From Candidatus Methylopumilus universalis (GTDB taxonomy: Bacteria > Pseudomonadota > Gammaproteobacteria > Burkholderiales > Methylophilaceae): DNA of 64,000 nucleotides. The translations under genes were made by a program, and so were the position numbers. Below are positions 9,983 through 19,471 of this stretch, piece by piece. Numbering within the stretch: position 1 is the first letter of the stretch; each line of letters begins with the position of its first letter. The notes beneath the pieces were generated by a model, which saw only the letters and a list, made by a program, of their open reading frames with translations, made no database searches and was not told the origin of the DNA. The DNA is taken from positions 1,116,001-1,180,000 of the forward strand of contig NZ_CP040968.1 in NCBI RefSeq assembly GCF_006365315.1, read 5' to 3'.

Positions 9983-10702
9983 TTACGGTACTTGAATCGC
10001 ACTCATTCGGGATAAGATAATCCCGCTTCGCTCAATTAATCCTGAAGCATCTTGATGACGCTCATAATATTTAGGATTAGGAATCATAGAGGCTAACTTA
10101 GCCGACTGAAAACTATTGAGATCTTTTGCATGGGAGGAAAAATAACGAAGGGATGCGGCTTCAATGCCATACACATTATTTCCCCACTCGATCACATTCA
10201 AATAAATTTCTAAGATTCTTTGTTTACTTAAAATCGTTTCAAGCATCAGCGTGATAATTGTTTCTTCTGCTTTTCGCCAAGGCGTTCTTTGGTTAGATAA
10301 GAATAAATTTTTAGCAAGCTGCTGGCTAATGGTGGAGCCTCCCGCTACAATTTTTTTGCGTCGTTTATTTTTTTCATAAGCTTTTTCAATGCCTTCCCAA
10401 TCAAAACCTTCATGGTCAATAAACTTAGCATCTTCGGCTGCAATCACGGCTTGTTTAATATTAATTGAGATTTGGTTGTAATTCACCCATTGATGACGAA
10501 GTGTTGCTTTTTCATCTTTCTCTTGAAGATGTTCGAGTCTTCTTTCCATAAAAGCACTTTCACCTGGATTTATAACCGTCCATAAAATAATGTGAAATAA
10601 AATCCAGAGCTGATAGAAAAAAAACAAAAGAAATAAGACGGATGCAATCTTTCCTTTAAAAGAGCGATGGTTCCAAAATAAATTTTTTAATCTTTGCGGC
10701 AA
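9983..10702 (-). CDS. mtgA: Monofunctional biosynthetic peptidoglycan transglycosylase
   Basis: 239 residues: a short cytoplasmic start, one hydrophobic anchor at about 17-40, then a GT51 domain with the catalytic-glutamate motif AAEDAKFIDHEGFDW and the second motif GGSTISQQLAKNLFLS, followed by the conserved ILEIYLNVIEWG. It polymerises lipid II into glycan strands in the periplasm without a transpeptidase domain. It directly abuts the aroE stop at 10703, so the two are likely co-transcribed. Its stop is one base from the stop of uvrA coming from the other side. Confidence 0.96.
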   Translation of the reverse strand: MPQRLKNLFWNHRSFKGKIASVLFLLFFFYQLWILFHIILWTVINPGESAFMERRLEHLQEKDEKATLRHQWVNYNQISINIKQAVIAAEDAKFIDHEGFDWEGIEKAYEKNKRRKKIVAGGSTISQQLAKNLFLSNQRTPWRKAEETIITLMLETILSKQRILEIYLNVIEWGNNVYGIEAASLRYFSSHAKDLNSFQSAKLASMIPNPKYYERHQDASGLIERSGIILSRMSAIQVP

Positions 10703-11536
10703 TTAAAGCGCTCTTAAAGATTCAATCACAGATTTTGTTTGAGGCTTAATATGATGCCAAATAAAAAAAGCTTCCGCGGCTTGTTCAACCAACATACCTA
10801 GACCATCTGATACTTTAGATCCTCGTGATTTAGCTTGCTTAATAAAAGATGTTTCTTTGCCATACATCATGTCGTAGGCTAAGGAGCCTTTATGAAAAAC
10901 TTTTGGATCCATATGTAGAGCATCATCGCTTAAGCTCGCTGAAGTTGCATTGATGATGACATCAAAATATTGATGCGGACATTTTGGAATTTCAATCACG
11001 TTTAAATGCACATTAAAACTTTTTGCATGCACATCCATTTTTTTTTGAATCACGTTTGATTTTTCAATGGTTCGATTGGTAAGCGTTAATTCAGACGGTT
11101 TTTTTTCTAGCATAGAATAAATCACACCTTCTGCAGCACCGCCCGCACCAATGAGTAAAATTTTCTTATTTTTTAAATGTGTATCAAGATTTTGTTCGAG
11201 GTCTCTTACTAATCCTATGCCATCTGTATTATGGCCAATCATTTCACCTTGTTTAAATTCGAGCGTGTTAACTGCTTCAGCGATTCTAGCGTGACTAGAA
11301 TGTGTGGTTGCTAATTGGTATGCTTCTTTTTTAAAAGGCAATGTGACATTTACCCCGCTTAATTTTTGTGCGATGAGTTTATGCATTGTATTTGTAAACT
11401 GATCGCGAGGTGAAAGGATAGCTTCGTAAGCAATATGAAGCCCATTTTCTTTAGCAAACGCTGCATGAATTTGAGGAGATAGGCTGTGATGAATTGGATT
11501 ACCAATCACAGCAAAATGTTTTTTAAGATCAGTCAT
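10703..11536 (-). CDS. aroE: Shikimate dehydrogenase
   Basis: 277 residues matching AroE: N-terminal substrate domain with GNPIHHSLSPQIHAAF and GVNVTLPFK (catalytic Lys), then a Rossmann domain with ILLIGAGGAAEGVIYSM and the NRT motif of NADP-preferring enzymes. The C-terminal DGLGMLVEQAAEAF is also diagnostic. It reduces 3-dehydroshikimate in the aromatic pathway; aroB, aroK and the trp genes lie elsewhere in this window. It is divergent from the nitrogen-controlled glnA promoter region. Confidence 0.97.
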   Translation of the reverse strand: MTDLKKHFAVIGNPIHHSLSPQIHAAFAKENGLHIAYEAILSPRDQFTNTMHKLIAQKLSGVNVTLPFKKEAYQLATTHSSHARIAEAVNTLEFKQGEMIGHNTDGIGLVRDLEQNLDTHLKNKKILLIGAGGAAEGVIYSMLEKKPSELTLTNRTIEKSNVIQKKMDVHAKSFNVHLNVIEIPKCPHQYFDVIINATSASLSDDALHMDPKVFHKGSLAYDMMYGKETSFIKQAKSRGSKVSDGLGMLVEQAAEAFFIWHHIKPQTKSVIESLRAL

Positions 11537-11612
11537 GGAGCGCTATCACATCGATTTTGATTAAGGTTTTGAGTATAAGTGTTTTTTAAAAAACTGCCAT
11601 CAAACTCATTTA

Positions 11613-11629
11613 TGCACTTTATAAGTGCA
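11613..11629. promoter_or_regulatory. NtrC operator 1 upstream of glnA
   Basis: TGCACTTTATAAGTGCA is a perfect 17-bp inverted repeat in the form TGCAC-N7-GTGCA, the NtrC (NR-I) binding pattern. It lies about 107 bp upstream of the sigma-54 promoter at 11720, a normal enhancer distance. Confidence 0.85.
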
Positions 11630-11642
11630 TAAAACTCATATA

Positions 11643-11659
11643 TGCATTTTTTTGGTGCA
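11643..11659. promoter_or_regulatory. NtrC operator 2 upstream of glnA
   Basis: TGCATTTTTTTGGTGCA has the GGTGCA half site and a TGCA half at the same 17-bp spacing. Its start is 30 bp from the start of operator 1, close to three helical turns, so two NtrC dimers could bind cooperatively on one face. Confidence 0.82.
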
Positions 11660-11719
11660 ATTTTTGGCTTTCACCTTTTAAATCTCGAACAATAACAGTG
11701 TCTTATATCATTATTAGAT

Positions 11720-11735
11720 TGGCACAATTTATGCT
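11720..11735 (+). promoter_or_regulatory. Sigma-54 promoter of glnA
   Basis: TGGCAC-AATTT-ATGCT carries the invariant GG and GC of the -24/-12 elements with exactly ten bases between them. Transcription would begin near 11745, leaving a 60-base leader to the glnA ATG, which has AGGAG at 11796-11800. Confidence 0.87.
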
Positions 11736-11806
11736 TACTATTAATATGTTGAAATGCATTAATGAACAACAGTTTGAATCACAATTGAAGCTTTTAGGAG
11801 AATGAA

Positions 11807-13216
11807 ATGGCAATCGCTGATGTAATGAAAAAGATTAAAGATAACAACGTTAAATTCGTGGACTTTAGATTCACGGATACGAGAGGCAAAGAACAGCACG
11901 TCAGCGTGCCTGTCTCAGCTTTTGATGCAGATAAATTTAAACAAGGTCACGCATTCGATGGTTCATCGATTTCAGGTTGGAAAGGCATTCAAGCCTCCGA
12001 CATGTTGCTGATGCCAGATCCAGATACAGCTAACATCGATCCATTCATGGAAGAGCCAACCTTGATCCTGACATGCGATGTCGTAGATCCAACAGACGGT
12101 AAAGGTTATGAGCGCTGTCCACGAAGCTTAGCGCGTCGTGCAGAAGCTTATTTAAAATCCACAGGCATAGGTGACACAGCTTACTTTGGTCCTGAACCAG
12201 AATTCTTTATTTTTGACTCCATCACTTGGTCTCAAGGTATGGAAGGATGTCACGTTAAAATTAACTCAGAAGAAGGTGCATGGGACTCAGCCACTCAACA
12301 CGAAGGCGGCAATACTGGTCACCGTCCAGGTGTTAAAGGCGGTTACTTCCCAGTACCACCCGTGGACTCACTTCAAGATGTGCGTTCAGCAATGTCGATT
12401 ACATTAGAAGCGATGGGCGTTCCCGTTGAAGTACATCACCATGAAGTCGCCACTGCAGGCCAATGTGAAATCGGTACTAAATTTAGTACACTCACACAGC
12501 GAGCAGATTGGACTCAACTACTTAAATACGTGGTGTTAAACACTGCACATAACTATGGCAAAACAGCAACATTCATGCCAAAACCTATCGTAGGTGATAA
12601 CGGTTCAGGTATGCATGTGCATCAATCGATTTGGAAAGATGGTAAAAATTTATTTGCAGGTTCTGGCTACGCAGGTTTAAGTGAGCTCGCATTGTTCTAT
12701 ATTGGTGGTGTGATTAAACATGCGCGTGCACTCAATGCGATTACTAATCCAGGTACGAACTCATATAAACGTTTAGTGCCAGGCTTTGAGGCTCCAGTGA
12801 AATTAGCTTACTCTGCGAAGAACCGCTCAGCATCGATTCGTATTCCATTCGTGGAAGGTGACAAAGCCCGTCGTATCGAAGCGCGATTCCCTGATCCAAT
12901 AGCGAATCCATATCTTGCATTCAGCGCATTGATGATGGCAGGTCTAGATGGTATTCAAAATAAGATTCACCCAGGTGAACCCGCTACAAAAGACTTGTAC
13001 CATTTAACACCTGAAGAAGATGCACAAGTGCCGACGGTATGTTCATCGCTTGAACAAGCGCTTGAGTATTTAGATAAAGATCGCGAGTTCTTAACACGCG
13101 GCGGTGTATTTACCGATGACTGGATCAATAGTTACATCGATCTTAAGATGGAAGAAGTCACTAAGATGCGCATGACACCGCATCCAATTGAATTTGGCAT
13201 GTATTACAGCTGCTAA
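11807..13216 (+). CDS. glnA: Glutamine synthetase type I (GSI-beta)
   Basis: 469 residues, the length of dodecameric GlnA. Recognisable elements: the DGSSISGW latch, ATP/metal motifs [11 protein letters not shown] and GSGMHVHQS, and [19 protein letters not shown] places the adenylylation tyrosine at residue 398, so activity can be controlled by GlnE. It makes glutamine from glutamate, ammonia and ATP. Two NtrC sites and a sigma-54 promoter lie upstream, an intrinsic terminator lies directly downstream, and ntrBC follows: the classical glnA-ntrB-ntrC layout. Confidence 0.99.
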   Translation: MAIADVMKKIKDNNVKFVDFRFTDTRGKEQHVSVPVSAFDADKFKQGHAFDGSSISGWKGIQASDMLLMPDPDTANIDPFMEEPTLILTCDVVDPTDGKGYERCPRSLARRAEAYLKSTGIGDTAYFGPEPEFFIFDSITWSQGMEGCHVKINSEEGAWDSATQHEGGNTGHRPGVKGGYFPVPPVDSLQDVRSAMSITLEAMGVPVEVHHHEVATAGQCEIGTKFSTLTQRADWTQLLKYVVLNTAHNYGKTATFMPKPIVGDNGSGMHVHQSIWKDGKNLFAGSGYAGLSELALFYIGGVIKHARALNAITNPGTNSYKRLVPGFEAPVKLAYSAKNRSASIRIPFVEGDKARRIEARFPDPIANPYLAFSALMMAGLDGIQNKIHPGEPATKDLYHLTPEEDAQVPTVCSSLEQALEYLDKDREFLTRGGVFTDDWINSYIDLKMEEVTKMRMTPHPIEFGMYYSC

Positions 13217-13232
13217 TTCGTTTGATGTTATT

Positions 13233-13263
13233 AAAAAGACGGCTTTGATAGCCGTCTTTTTTT
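13233..13263 (+). terminator. Intrinsic terminator of glnA
   Basis: AAAAAGACGGC-tttgata-GCCGTCTTTTTTT: a strong stem with a T-run 17 bases after the glnA stop. As in enteric bacteria it would separate abundant glnA mRNA from ntrBC. Confidence 0.92.
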
Positions 13264-13291
13264 GTACCTACATTTTGCCTAAATACATTTA

Positions 13292-13308
13292 TGCACTATT
13301 TTAGTGCA
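13292..13308. promoter_or_regulatory. NtrC operator upstream of ntrB
   Basis: TGCACTATTTTAGTGCA is a third perfect TGCAC-N7-GTGCA repeat, between the glnA terminator and ntrB. I find no -24/-12 element after it, so it probably acts as an autoregulatory (repressor) site for ntrBC, as at the enteric glnL promoter. Confidence 0.82.
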
Positions 13309-13422
13309 TTACCGCTTAATATTCTTTACAATATCCTCATACATCCTAGTAAGCAAGCCTTAAGACCATCTGTCAAAGTTGGCTCGAGTTTTGCTTGTTA
13401 TATAAATGAAAATGGAAAGTTC

Positions 13423-14550
13423 ATGAAAAAAACCACGATGCCATCCTTAACCCCAGAACTTAAGGGGATTGAACACTTAGCAAGTGCGGTATTGCTATGT
13501 GATATTGAAGGTCATATTTTGTATATGAATCCATCGGCAGAAATTTTATTTGGACTCAGCGCTAAACATATTTACAAGATGGCGCTAGACGAAGCATTTC
13601 CAAATTCTGACATTTTAAAATTAGCCATCAGCCAAGCTTTAAATAGTGATACACCTTATCGCGAACATGAGTTTTTAATTACCACTTTAAAACATCAATC
13701 CTATTCTGTGACATGCACCATTACACCCATTCAAACTGAGCCGATTCGATATATTCTTGAGTTCCAACAAATGGATCAGCAATTAAGAATCGCAAAAGAA
13801 GAACGCATGTTGATTCAACAACAAGCGAACTCAGAATTGATTCGTAATTTAGCGCATGAAATTAGAAACCCGTTGGGAGGTTTGAGAGGAGCTGCACAAC
13901 TTTTAGAACATGAACTCCCTGATGTTTCATTAAAAGAATATACACAAGTTATTATTAAAGAAGCGGATCGATTGCAGTCGCTGATGGATCGACTGCTCGT
14001 TCCTCATCAAAAACCCAAATATGAACCGACAAATATTCATGAGGTTTTGGAGCGTGTTCGAAGTTTATTGTTAGCCGAATCCCCTGATGAAATAAAAATT
14101 CAACGTGATTACGATACGAGCCTGCCTGATATTATTGGCGACCGCGAAAAATTAATTCAGGCAGTTCTTAATATTGCCCGCAATGCCGTGCAAGCCATGC
14201 ATGAAAAACAACAACAAGGTTTAATCATTTTTAAAACGAGAGCTGAACGACAAATCATGCTCGCTAAAAAACGATACCGTGTTGGTATTAAACTTGACAT
14301 CATTGATAACGGACCTGGCATTCCTGCAGGTATTCGCGACAAAATATTTTATCCACTCGTCTCCGGACGCGAAGGTGGCTCAGGACTCGGTCTATCGCTC
14401 GCGCAAACATATGTAAGTCAGCACCAGGGCATGATTGAGTGTAAGAGTGAAACAGGGCAAACAACATTCACGATTTTATTGCCGATTAAAGATTTAGATA
14501 CAAAAGAAATTTCTATTCACAATCAAGAATCACAAGGACCTTCACTATGA
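13423..14550 (+). CDS. ntrB: Nitrogen sensor histidine kinase NtrB
   Basis: 375 residues from the ATG at 13423, which has GGAAAG upstream. The frame opens earlier at 13291, but that ATG lies at the edge of the NtrC operator and the extra 44 residues look non-coding. Domains: PAS at about 15-115; HisKA with NLAHEIRNPLGG, phospho-acceptor His145; HATPase with the N box NIARNAVQAM, DNGPGI and GGSGLGLSLA. It phosphorylates or dephosphorylates NtrC under PII control and is soluble (no membrane segments). It overlaps ntrC by ATGA. Confidence 0.96.
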   Translation: MKKTTMPSLTPELKGIEHLASAVLLCDIEGHILYMNPSAEILFGLSAKHIYKMALDEAFPNSDILKLAISQALNSDTPYREHEFLITTLKHQSYSVTCTITPIQTEPIRYILEFQQMDQQLRIAKEERMLIQQQANSELIRNLAHEIRNPLGGLRGAAQLLEHELPDVSLKEYTQVIIKEADRLQSLMDRLLVPHQKPKYEPTNIHEVLERVRSLLLAESPDEIKIQRDYDTSLPDIIGDREKLIQAVLNIARNAVQAMHEKQQQGLIIFKTRAERQIMLAKKRYRVGIKLDIIDNGPGIPAGIRDKIFYPLVSGREGGSGLGLSLAQTYVSQHQGMIECKSETGQTTFTILLPIKDLDTKEISIHNQESQGPSL

Positions 14551-15935
14551 AAGCAATTTGGATTATCGATGATGACAAATCCATTCGATGGGTATTTGAA
14601 AAAGCACTTGCACGAACTGACTTAAATTTTAAAACATTTAGTTCGATTAAAGAGGCACTTGCCGCCATCAAAGATGAAGAGCCGCAAGTGATTGTGAGTG
14701 ACATTAGAATGCCGCAAGGCTCAGGCTTAGAACTCCTTCAAGTGATTAAAGAAAAGTTTGCGCATATACCTGTCATCATCATGACAGCTTATTCTGATTT
14801 AGAAAGTGCGGTCGCTGCATTTCAAGGAGGAGCCTTTGAATACTTAGCCAAACCCTTTGATGTGGATCAAGCGATTGAAATTATTCATCGTGCGATTGAT
14901 GAATCTTTAAAGCAAACGAATCAAGAAGTCTTGTTTGAAAACTCAACTGAGATGATTGGGCATGCACCATCCATGCAAGAAGTTTTTCGTGCGATCGGAC
15001 GACTGAGTCGTTCTCATGCCACGGTTCTCATTAATGGTGAATCAGGAAGTGGCAAAGAACTGGTTGCAAGTGCCCTTCATAAACATTCCCCTCGTGCAGA
15101 TAAACCTTTTATCGCAATTAATACAGCAGCGATTCCAAAAGACTTATTGGAGTCTGAACTCTTCGGGCATGAGCGTGGTGCATTTACTGGAGCGCAAGCT
15201 TTACGAAAAGGTCGTTTTGAACAAGCGGATGGCGGCACACTTTTCTTGGATGAAATTGGAGATATGCCAGCTGACCTTCAAACAAGACTTTTACGTGTAT
15301 TAAGTGATGGTCAGTTTTATCGAGTCGGTGGACATAATCCAATTAAAGTGAATGTCAGAGTCATTGCAGCAACACACCAAGATATGGAAGAGCGTGTTAA
15401 AGCAGGCCTCTTCCGTGAAGATTTATTTCATAGACTTAATGTCATTCGTTTACGATTACCAGCACTCCGTGAGCGTGCAGAAAACGTTCCAGATTTAGCC
15501 CGCCATTTTTTACAACAAAGTGCACAGCAATTAGGTGTGGAAACAAAAATTTTATCTGAAGACACTTTAAATTATTTATCGCATCTTCATTGGAGTGGTA
15601 ATGTGCGTCAGCTTGAAAATGTGTGTCATTGGTTAACGGTCATGGCACCAGGTCAAAATATTGATGTCAAAGATTTGCCGCCTGAACTCAAAAATAATGA
15701 TATGTATAAAGAAGTGACAGCTAATTGGAAAGATGCACTCAAACAAGAAGTGCAATTAGCATTGAACAAAAATCAGAAAGATATTCTGACTCACTTAAAT
15801 AAAACATTCGAAAAGATTTTAATTGAAGAAGCGCTTTTGTTTACAAAAGGAAGACGCATTGAGGCTGCTGAAATGTTAGGCTTAGGTAGAAACACCTTAA
15901 CCCGAAAAGTCAAAGAATTAAAAATCGAAAAATAA
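14547..15935 (+). CDS. ntrC: Nitrogen response regulator NtrC (sigma-54 activator)
   Basis: 462 residues: receiver domain with acidic pair near the start and phospho-acceptor Asp52 in VSDIRMP; AAA+ domain with Walker A GESGSGKE, the sigma-54-contact loop GAFTGA and the Walker B region LFLDEIGD; and a C-terminal Fis-type helix-turn-helix ([20 protein letters not shown]). It activates the glnA sigma-54 promoter upstream. The 4-base overlap with ntrB implies translational coupling. Its stop is two bases from the stop of the convergent lipoprotein gene. Confidence 0.98.
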   Translation: MKAIWIIDDDKSIRWVFEKALARTDLNFKTFSSIKEALAAIKDEEPQVIVSDIRMPQGSGLELLQVIKEKFAHIPVIIMTAYSDLESAVAAFQGGAFEYLAKPFDVDQAIEIIHRAIDESLKQTNQEVLFENSTEMIGHAPSMQEVFRAIGRLSRSHATVLINGESGSGKELVASALHKHSPRADKPFIAINTAAIPKDLLESELFGHERGAFTGAQALRKGRFEQADGGTLFLDEIGDMPADLQTRLLRVLSDGQFYRVGGHNPIKVNVRVIAATHQDMEERVKAGLFREDLFHRLNVIRLRLPALRERAENVPDLARHFLQQSAQQLGVETKILSEDTLNYLSHLHWSGNVRQLENVCHWLTVMAPGQNIDVKDLPPELKNNDMYKEVTANWKDALKQEVQLALNKNQKDILTHLNKTFEKILIEEALLFTKGRRIEAAEMLGLGRNTLTRKVKELKIEK

Positions 15936-15937
15936 TT

Positions 15938-16399
15938 TTAATTTTTTGAGTCAGGCGTTGCTTGATTTTGTACTTTAGGGGCAACCGTCATTACAATCAT
16001 TGATTTGGCAGCTAATGGCCCACCTTCAGTAATTTCTATAGTAAGTGTTCGAGTGCTCCCCGTAAATACCAAAATACTTAACTTAGCCTTAGTCGATGAA
16101 ACAAGTTGCCAGCCATATTTTGGGTATTCGCTTGTAAAGAAAGCGCTTGCTCCTAGAGGCTCAATACTTGATGATAATTCAATACGTCCCGCCCAGTTAT
16201 CACCCTCACCTAAAATTAAGGATTTATCTGGTGAGATGCGCGCATCTTTAGGAAGTGGCATTTGATTAAAAAATAAAGTTTCTACCTTTTTAATATCATC
16301 AAAGCGTTTGCTTAAATCGCCTAAATTATCTGTATTTGCACAGCTCAAAATGACTAAGGAAAGAAAGCTCACTAAAATAAAATTAACAGTTTTATTCAT
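15938..16399 (-). CDS. Small lipoprotein of unknown function
   Basis: About 153 residues starting at the ATG at 16399, which has a GGAAAA site; an ATG six codons earlier overlaps the upstream gene. The N-terminus MNKTVNFILVSFLSLVILSC is a lipoprotein signal with lipobox VILSC, so the mature protein starts with a lipidated Cys. The remainder is soluble, with no motif I can name (MPLPKDARISPDKSLILGEG, then TRTLTIEITEGG). Similar small lipoproteins occur in Methylophilaceae-like genomes. It follows the two sugar-transfer genes on the same strand. Confidence 0.8.
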   Translation of the reverse strand: MNKTVNFILVSFLSLVILSCANTDNLGDLSKRFDDIKKVETLFFNQMPLPKDARISPDKSLILGEGDNWAGRIELSSSIEPLGASAFFTSEYPKYGWQLVSSTKAKLSILVFTGSTRTLTIEITEGGPLAAKSMIVMTVAPKVQNQATPDSKN

Positions 16400-16400
16400 C

Positions 16401-17081
16401 TTATTTTCCAATGCCATCTTTTACCCTCTTATAAGTGTTATACCAAATATCTGCCATGTCTGTATTTTCATATTCTTTAAAACAAGGTGTGCCTAATGTA
16501 TAGTGAATTAATTTCGCTTCATTATTTTCTGGGTACTCAATCGCAAGCCAATTCCATTCTTTAGGTAGATCGCCAATTTCATAATCATTTAACCAAGAAA
16601 AACGATGTAAATACTTACCAGTTTGATTTTGAATAAATTCGGGAGTTAAAATTTTATGTTTTGGATGCGAGCAGTTCCAGAGTATTAAACTAGACCAATT
16701 TTTCCTTGGATAATTTTCATTTTTATTTCCCAAATATTTAGTATGTGCTTTTGTTTCATAGTCATGCTTAACCACCATAAGGGCTTTCGACGGATCTTTC
16801 AAATTCCAAAGCTCTTTAATATCTGATTGGCAAATCATGTCCCCATCAGCGAAAATTGCCCAACCTTCGAAATTATTTAAATAAGGAGCAAGAAATCTTG
16901 AATAGATAAAATCATTGCTTTGATCAGTATGTGTTTCTTTGTAATTTTTTAAATTGTTAATCGCCAGGGGAATAAAAGACACGGGTATTGATGCATTTTC
17001 AATTACACTTTGACAAAAAGTATGATATGCAACAGACTCTCTTTGATCAAAACCCACAACAATTTTTATTATTTCATTCAT
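16401..17081 (-). CDS. Putative GT8-like glycosyltransferase
   Basis: 226 residues opening IKIVVGFDQRESVAYHTFCQ and carrying GWAIFADGDMICQSDI, where DGD fits the metal-binding DxD motif of GT-A enzymes, followed by SSLILWNC and GDLPKEWNWL. This pattern is seen in proteins annotated as lipopolysaccharide glycosyltransferases related to family 8. It probably adds a sugar to a surface glycan; donor and acceptor cannot be read. It overlaps the end of the TPR-glycosyltransferase gene by 8 bases, so the two are co-translated. Confidence 0.75.
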   Translation of the reverse strand: MNEIIKIVVGFDQRESVAYHTFCQSVIENASIPVSFIPLAINNLKNYKETHTDQSNDFIYSRFLAPYLNNFEGWAIFADGDMICQSDIKELWNLKDPSKALMVVKHDYETKAHTKYLGNKNENYPRKNWSSLILWNCSHPKHKILTPEFIQNQTGKYLHRFSWLNDYEIGDLPKEWNWLAIEYPENNEAKLIHYTLGTPCFKEYENTDMADIWYNTYKRVKDGIGK

Positions 17082-19401
17082 TAAATTTTTCTCTAATTTT
17101 ATTGGCTATTTCAGTTACAGGAATCTCCCAATCGCTGTTTTTAACTTGTTGCATTTGATGCACTTTAGGATACCATAAACTCTTCGATTCATTGATATGC
17201 CAATACCATATTTTTCCTCTAGCAAAAGGTACTATAACGTAAGTTTCTTTGCCAATTGATCCCGCGATGTGAGCTGTCACATTACTTGAAGTAACAACAA
17301 AATCACATGCATTTATAAGTGATGCGAGGCCATCTATATCTTCTGTATTATCAATTTCGCTTATATTTTTAATAATAATATTATAATTTTTTTCTAAATT
17401 AAAAATTTCATCAGCAGTATCGCCATATTGTAAATTTACAAACTCTATATTTCTTATTCTCAACAGGGGAAGAAAATCAACTAGTGTCAAAGACTTATCT
17501 TGACCAATATTTTTATTTGAACTCTTCCAAGAGATCCCACATACAAACTTAGATGCATTATCAAAGCACTTTTTTAAACCCTTAGATTTGATCTGGTCTG
17601 GCTTTAAATATCCAATAGCTTGTCTTGAAAAAGATTTTTCATCATTTCGAAAAAAGTTACCGATACTACCTATAGGGAAAAATAAATCAAAATCAATTTT
17701 TTCAACTGGAGTTTTAGAAGAAATAAAATCAATTGAATCAAATGATCGATCGCACCATTCAATTAATCTAGGATCTACCATCACAATTAATTTATTATAT
17801 TTTAATGTTATTGCATTATAAAATTCTTTTAATAAGCTTAGATAAAGAATTTCATCTCCGAGTCCATGCTCCGCAACAAGAAGTATCTTTTTATTTTCAC
17901 AATCAAAATTAGTTAATCTTTGTTTTTTTAATAAATTGATATTATTTATAATTTTATTATTGTACAGTTGTGTTTCAAATCTCTTTTCATAATGCTGCCA
18001 TCCATTTACAAAATCTTTTGTTTTGAGATAGTCCATTGCAGCATTCATACAGGCCTCTGGAAAATTTTTTTTAAATTGAATTGCTTTTTCATAATCTCTT
18101 ATAGATTTCTCATAATCGCCTATATTTGAATAGACTGAAGCCCTGTTATTATAAGCAATTCCATAATTTGGCCTAAGAGCGATTGCAATTTCACAATCAT
18201 TTAAAGCATCTTTAAATTTTTTTAACTCTACTAATGTTGCAGCTCGATTTGCAAATATTTCTGGATTTTTGGGATCTAAAACTTCCGCCTTATTATAATC
18301 ATCAATAGCTTTTTCATATTCCCTCACAGCATGAAAGCAAGCTGCTCTGCTTATCAAAGCATCTATGTAATCACTATCTAATCTTAACGCGATATTAAAA
18401 TTCTGTATTGCTTCAATGTCTCTTCTTATGGCATGAAGAGCTATGCCTAAATTACAATATGCGACTTTAAAATCTTGCTTAATTTTTACTGCGGAAGTGA
18501 AATCATTAATCGCATTTTCATATTTCTCTAATTTATTGTAAATTGCCCCTCTTGTGTTATACGCCTCTGGATAATCCGGAATAATAGCGATTGCTTTATT
18601 AACTTCTTCTAATGCTAGATTGTATTTTTCCATCCCAATGTATATCACAGCTTTATTATTATAAGGATCAGGCAAGTGAGGGTTTAATTGAATTGCCTTT
18701 TCATAATCTTGAATTGCGTCCTCAATTCTCCCTTTTTTGGATAACAATACCCCTCTCGAATTATAAGCGTCATATGCTGATGGAAAGAGTCTAATTACTG
18801 TATCGTAATTTTGAATTGCTTTATCATAGCTTTCAAGATTTTCATTTGTTATAGCTCTTAATAAATAAGCGTCTAAATATTTAGGATTTAATTTAATTGC
18901 ATTGTTTATGTCTGAAAGAGCTTCAATATGTCTTCCTAAAATATTAAATACTATGGCTCTATTATTGAAAGCAAAATAAGATGATGGGTCTAAATTTATG
19001 GCTTGAGTATAGCTTTCTAACGCCTTGTCATATTGCGATAATTGTCGTAAAGCTCTTCCACGATTGTAATAAATTTCAGGTACATTTGAATTAAGTTTTA
19101 TTGCTAAATCAAAATGTTCAATAGCTTTCGCTGGATTGCCAGTATCCACAAAAGCCTTTCCAATGTTTATATGCACTGCTAATTGATTTGGATTTGCTTT
19201 AATGGATTTTTCTAGGAATAAAATTCCAGATTCAAATCTTTCATTTTGAAATTCAATTAAAGCTAAATTATTTAAGGCCTCGGGAAGATTCGGGGCGACT
19301 TTGATAATTTCCAAATAAATTTCTTTTGCCTCATTTAATTTATTTTCATGGCAAAAACCTTGCGCTTTTTCTAGTTTCTTATGTAACAAACTTGTTTTCA
19401 T
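17074..19401 (-). CDS. TPR-repeat protein with C-terminal glycosyltransferase-like domain
   Basis: 775 residues. Roughly residues 5-460 form about thirteen 34-residue TPR units with the W-LG-Y-A-F-A-P pattern (for example YDKALESYTQAINLDP). Residues about 480-770 form a domain with AEHGLGDEILYLSLLKEFY, GISWKSSNKN, SNVTAHIAGSIGKETYVIVP and a terminal WYPKVHQMQQ. That C-terminal domain is typical of TPR proteins with a family-9/41-like glycosyltransferase fold, and probably modifies surface polysaccharide or protein. There is no signal peptide and no clear ribosome-binding site. The start lies 15 bases past the porin terminator, with TATACT at 19411-19416 as a possible -10 giving a nearly leaderless message. 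Confidence 0.85.
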   Translation of the reverse strand: MKTSLLHKKLEKAQGFCHENKLNEAKEIYLEIIKVAPNLPEALNNLALIEFQNERFESGILFLEKSIKANPNQLAVHINIGKAFVDTGNPAKAIEHFDLAIKLNSNVPEIYYNRGRALRQLSQYDKALESYTQAINLDPSSYFAFNNRAIVFNILGRHIEALSDINNAIKLNPKYLDAYLLRAITNENLESYDKAIQNYDTVIRLFPSAYDAYNSRGVLLSKKGRIEDAIQDYEKAIQLNPHLPDPYNNKAVIYIGMEKYNLALEEVNKAIAIIPDYPEAYNTRGAIYNKLEKYENAINDFTSAVKIKQDFKVAYCNLGIALHAIRRDIEAIQNFNIALRLDSDYIDALISRAACFHAVREYEKAIDDYNKAEVLDPKNPEIFANRAATLVELKKFKDALNDCEIAIALRPNYGIAYNNRASVYSNIGDYEKSIRDYEKAIQFKKNFPEACMNAAMDYLKTKDFVNGWQHYEKRFETQLYNNKIINNINLLKKQRLTNFDCENKKILLVAEHGLGDEILYLSLLKEFYNAITLKYNKLIVMVDPRLIEWCDRSFDSIDFISSKTPVEKIDFDLFFPIGSIGNFFRNDEKSFSRQAIGYLKPDQIKSKGLKKCFDNASKFVCGISWKSSNKNIGQDKSLTLVDFLPLLRIRNIEFVNLQYGDTADEIFNLEKNYNIIIKNISEIDNTEDIDGLASLINACDFVVTSSNVTAHIAGSIGKETYVIVPFARGKIWYWHINESKSLWYPKVHQMQQVKNSDWEIPVTEIANKIREKFNE

Positions 19402-19416
19402 TTTTTATTAAGTATA

Positions 19417-19448
19417 AAAAAACGGCATTCTTTTGGAATGCCGTTTTA
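19417..19448 (-). terminator. Intrinsic terminator of the porin gene
   Basis: Read on the minus strand: AAAACGGCATTC-caaaa-GAATGCCGTTTTTTT, a strong stem and T-run 23 bases after the porin stop. The symmetric A/T flanks could terminate in both directions. Confidence 0.92.
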
Positions 19449-19471
19449 TTGTAACAACTAAGAACTTAATC

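Noticed and set aside
13291-13422. Upstream start of ntrB adding 44 residues
   Set aside because: The ATG lies at the edge of the NtrC operator, the residues are not family-like, and the ATG at 13423 has a good ribosome-binding site.
17074-19401. DNA repeat array or CRISPR-like pattern in the TPR gene
   Set aside because: The periodicity is about 102 bases with diverged sequence and an open frame, explained by 34-residue TPR units.
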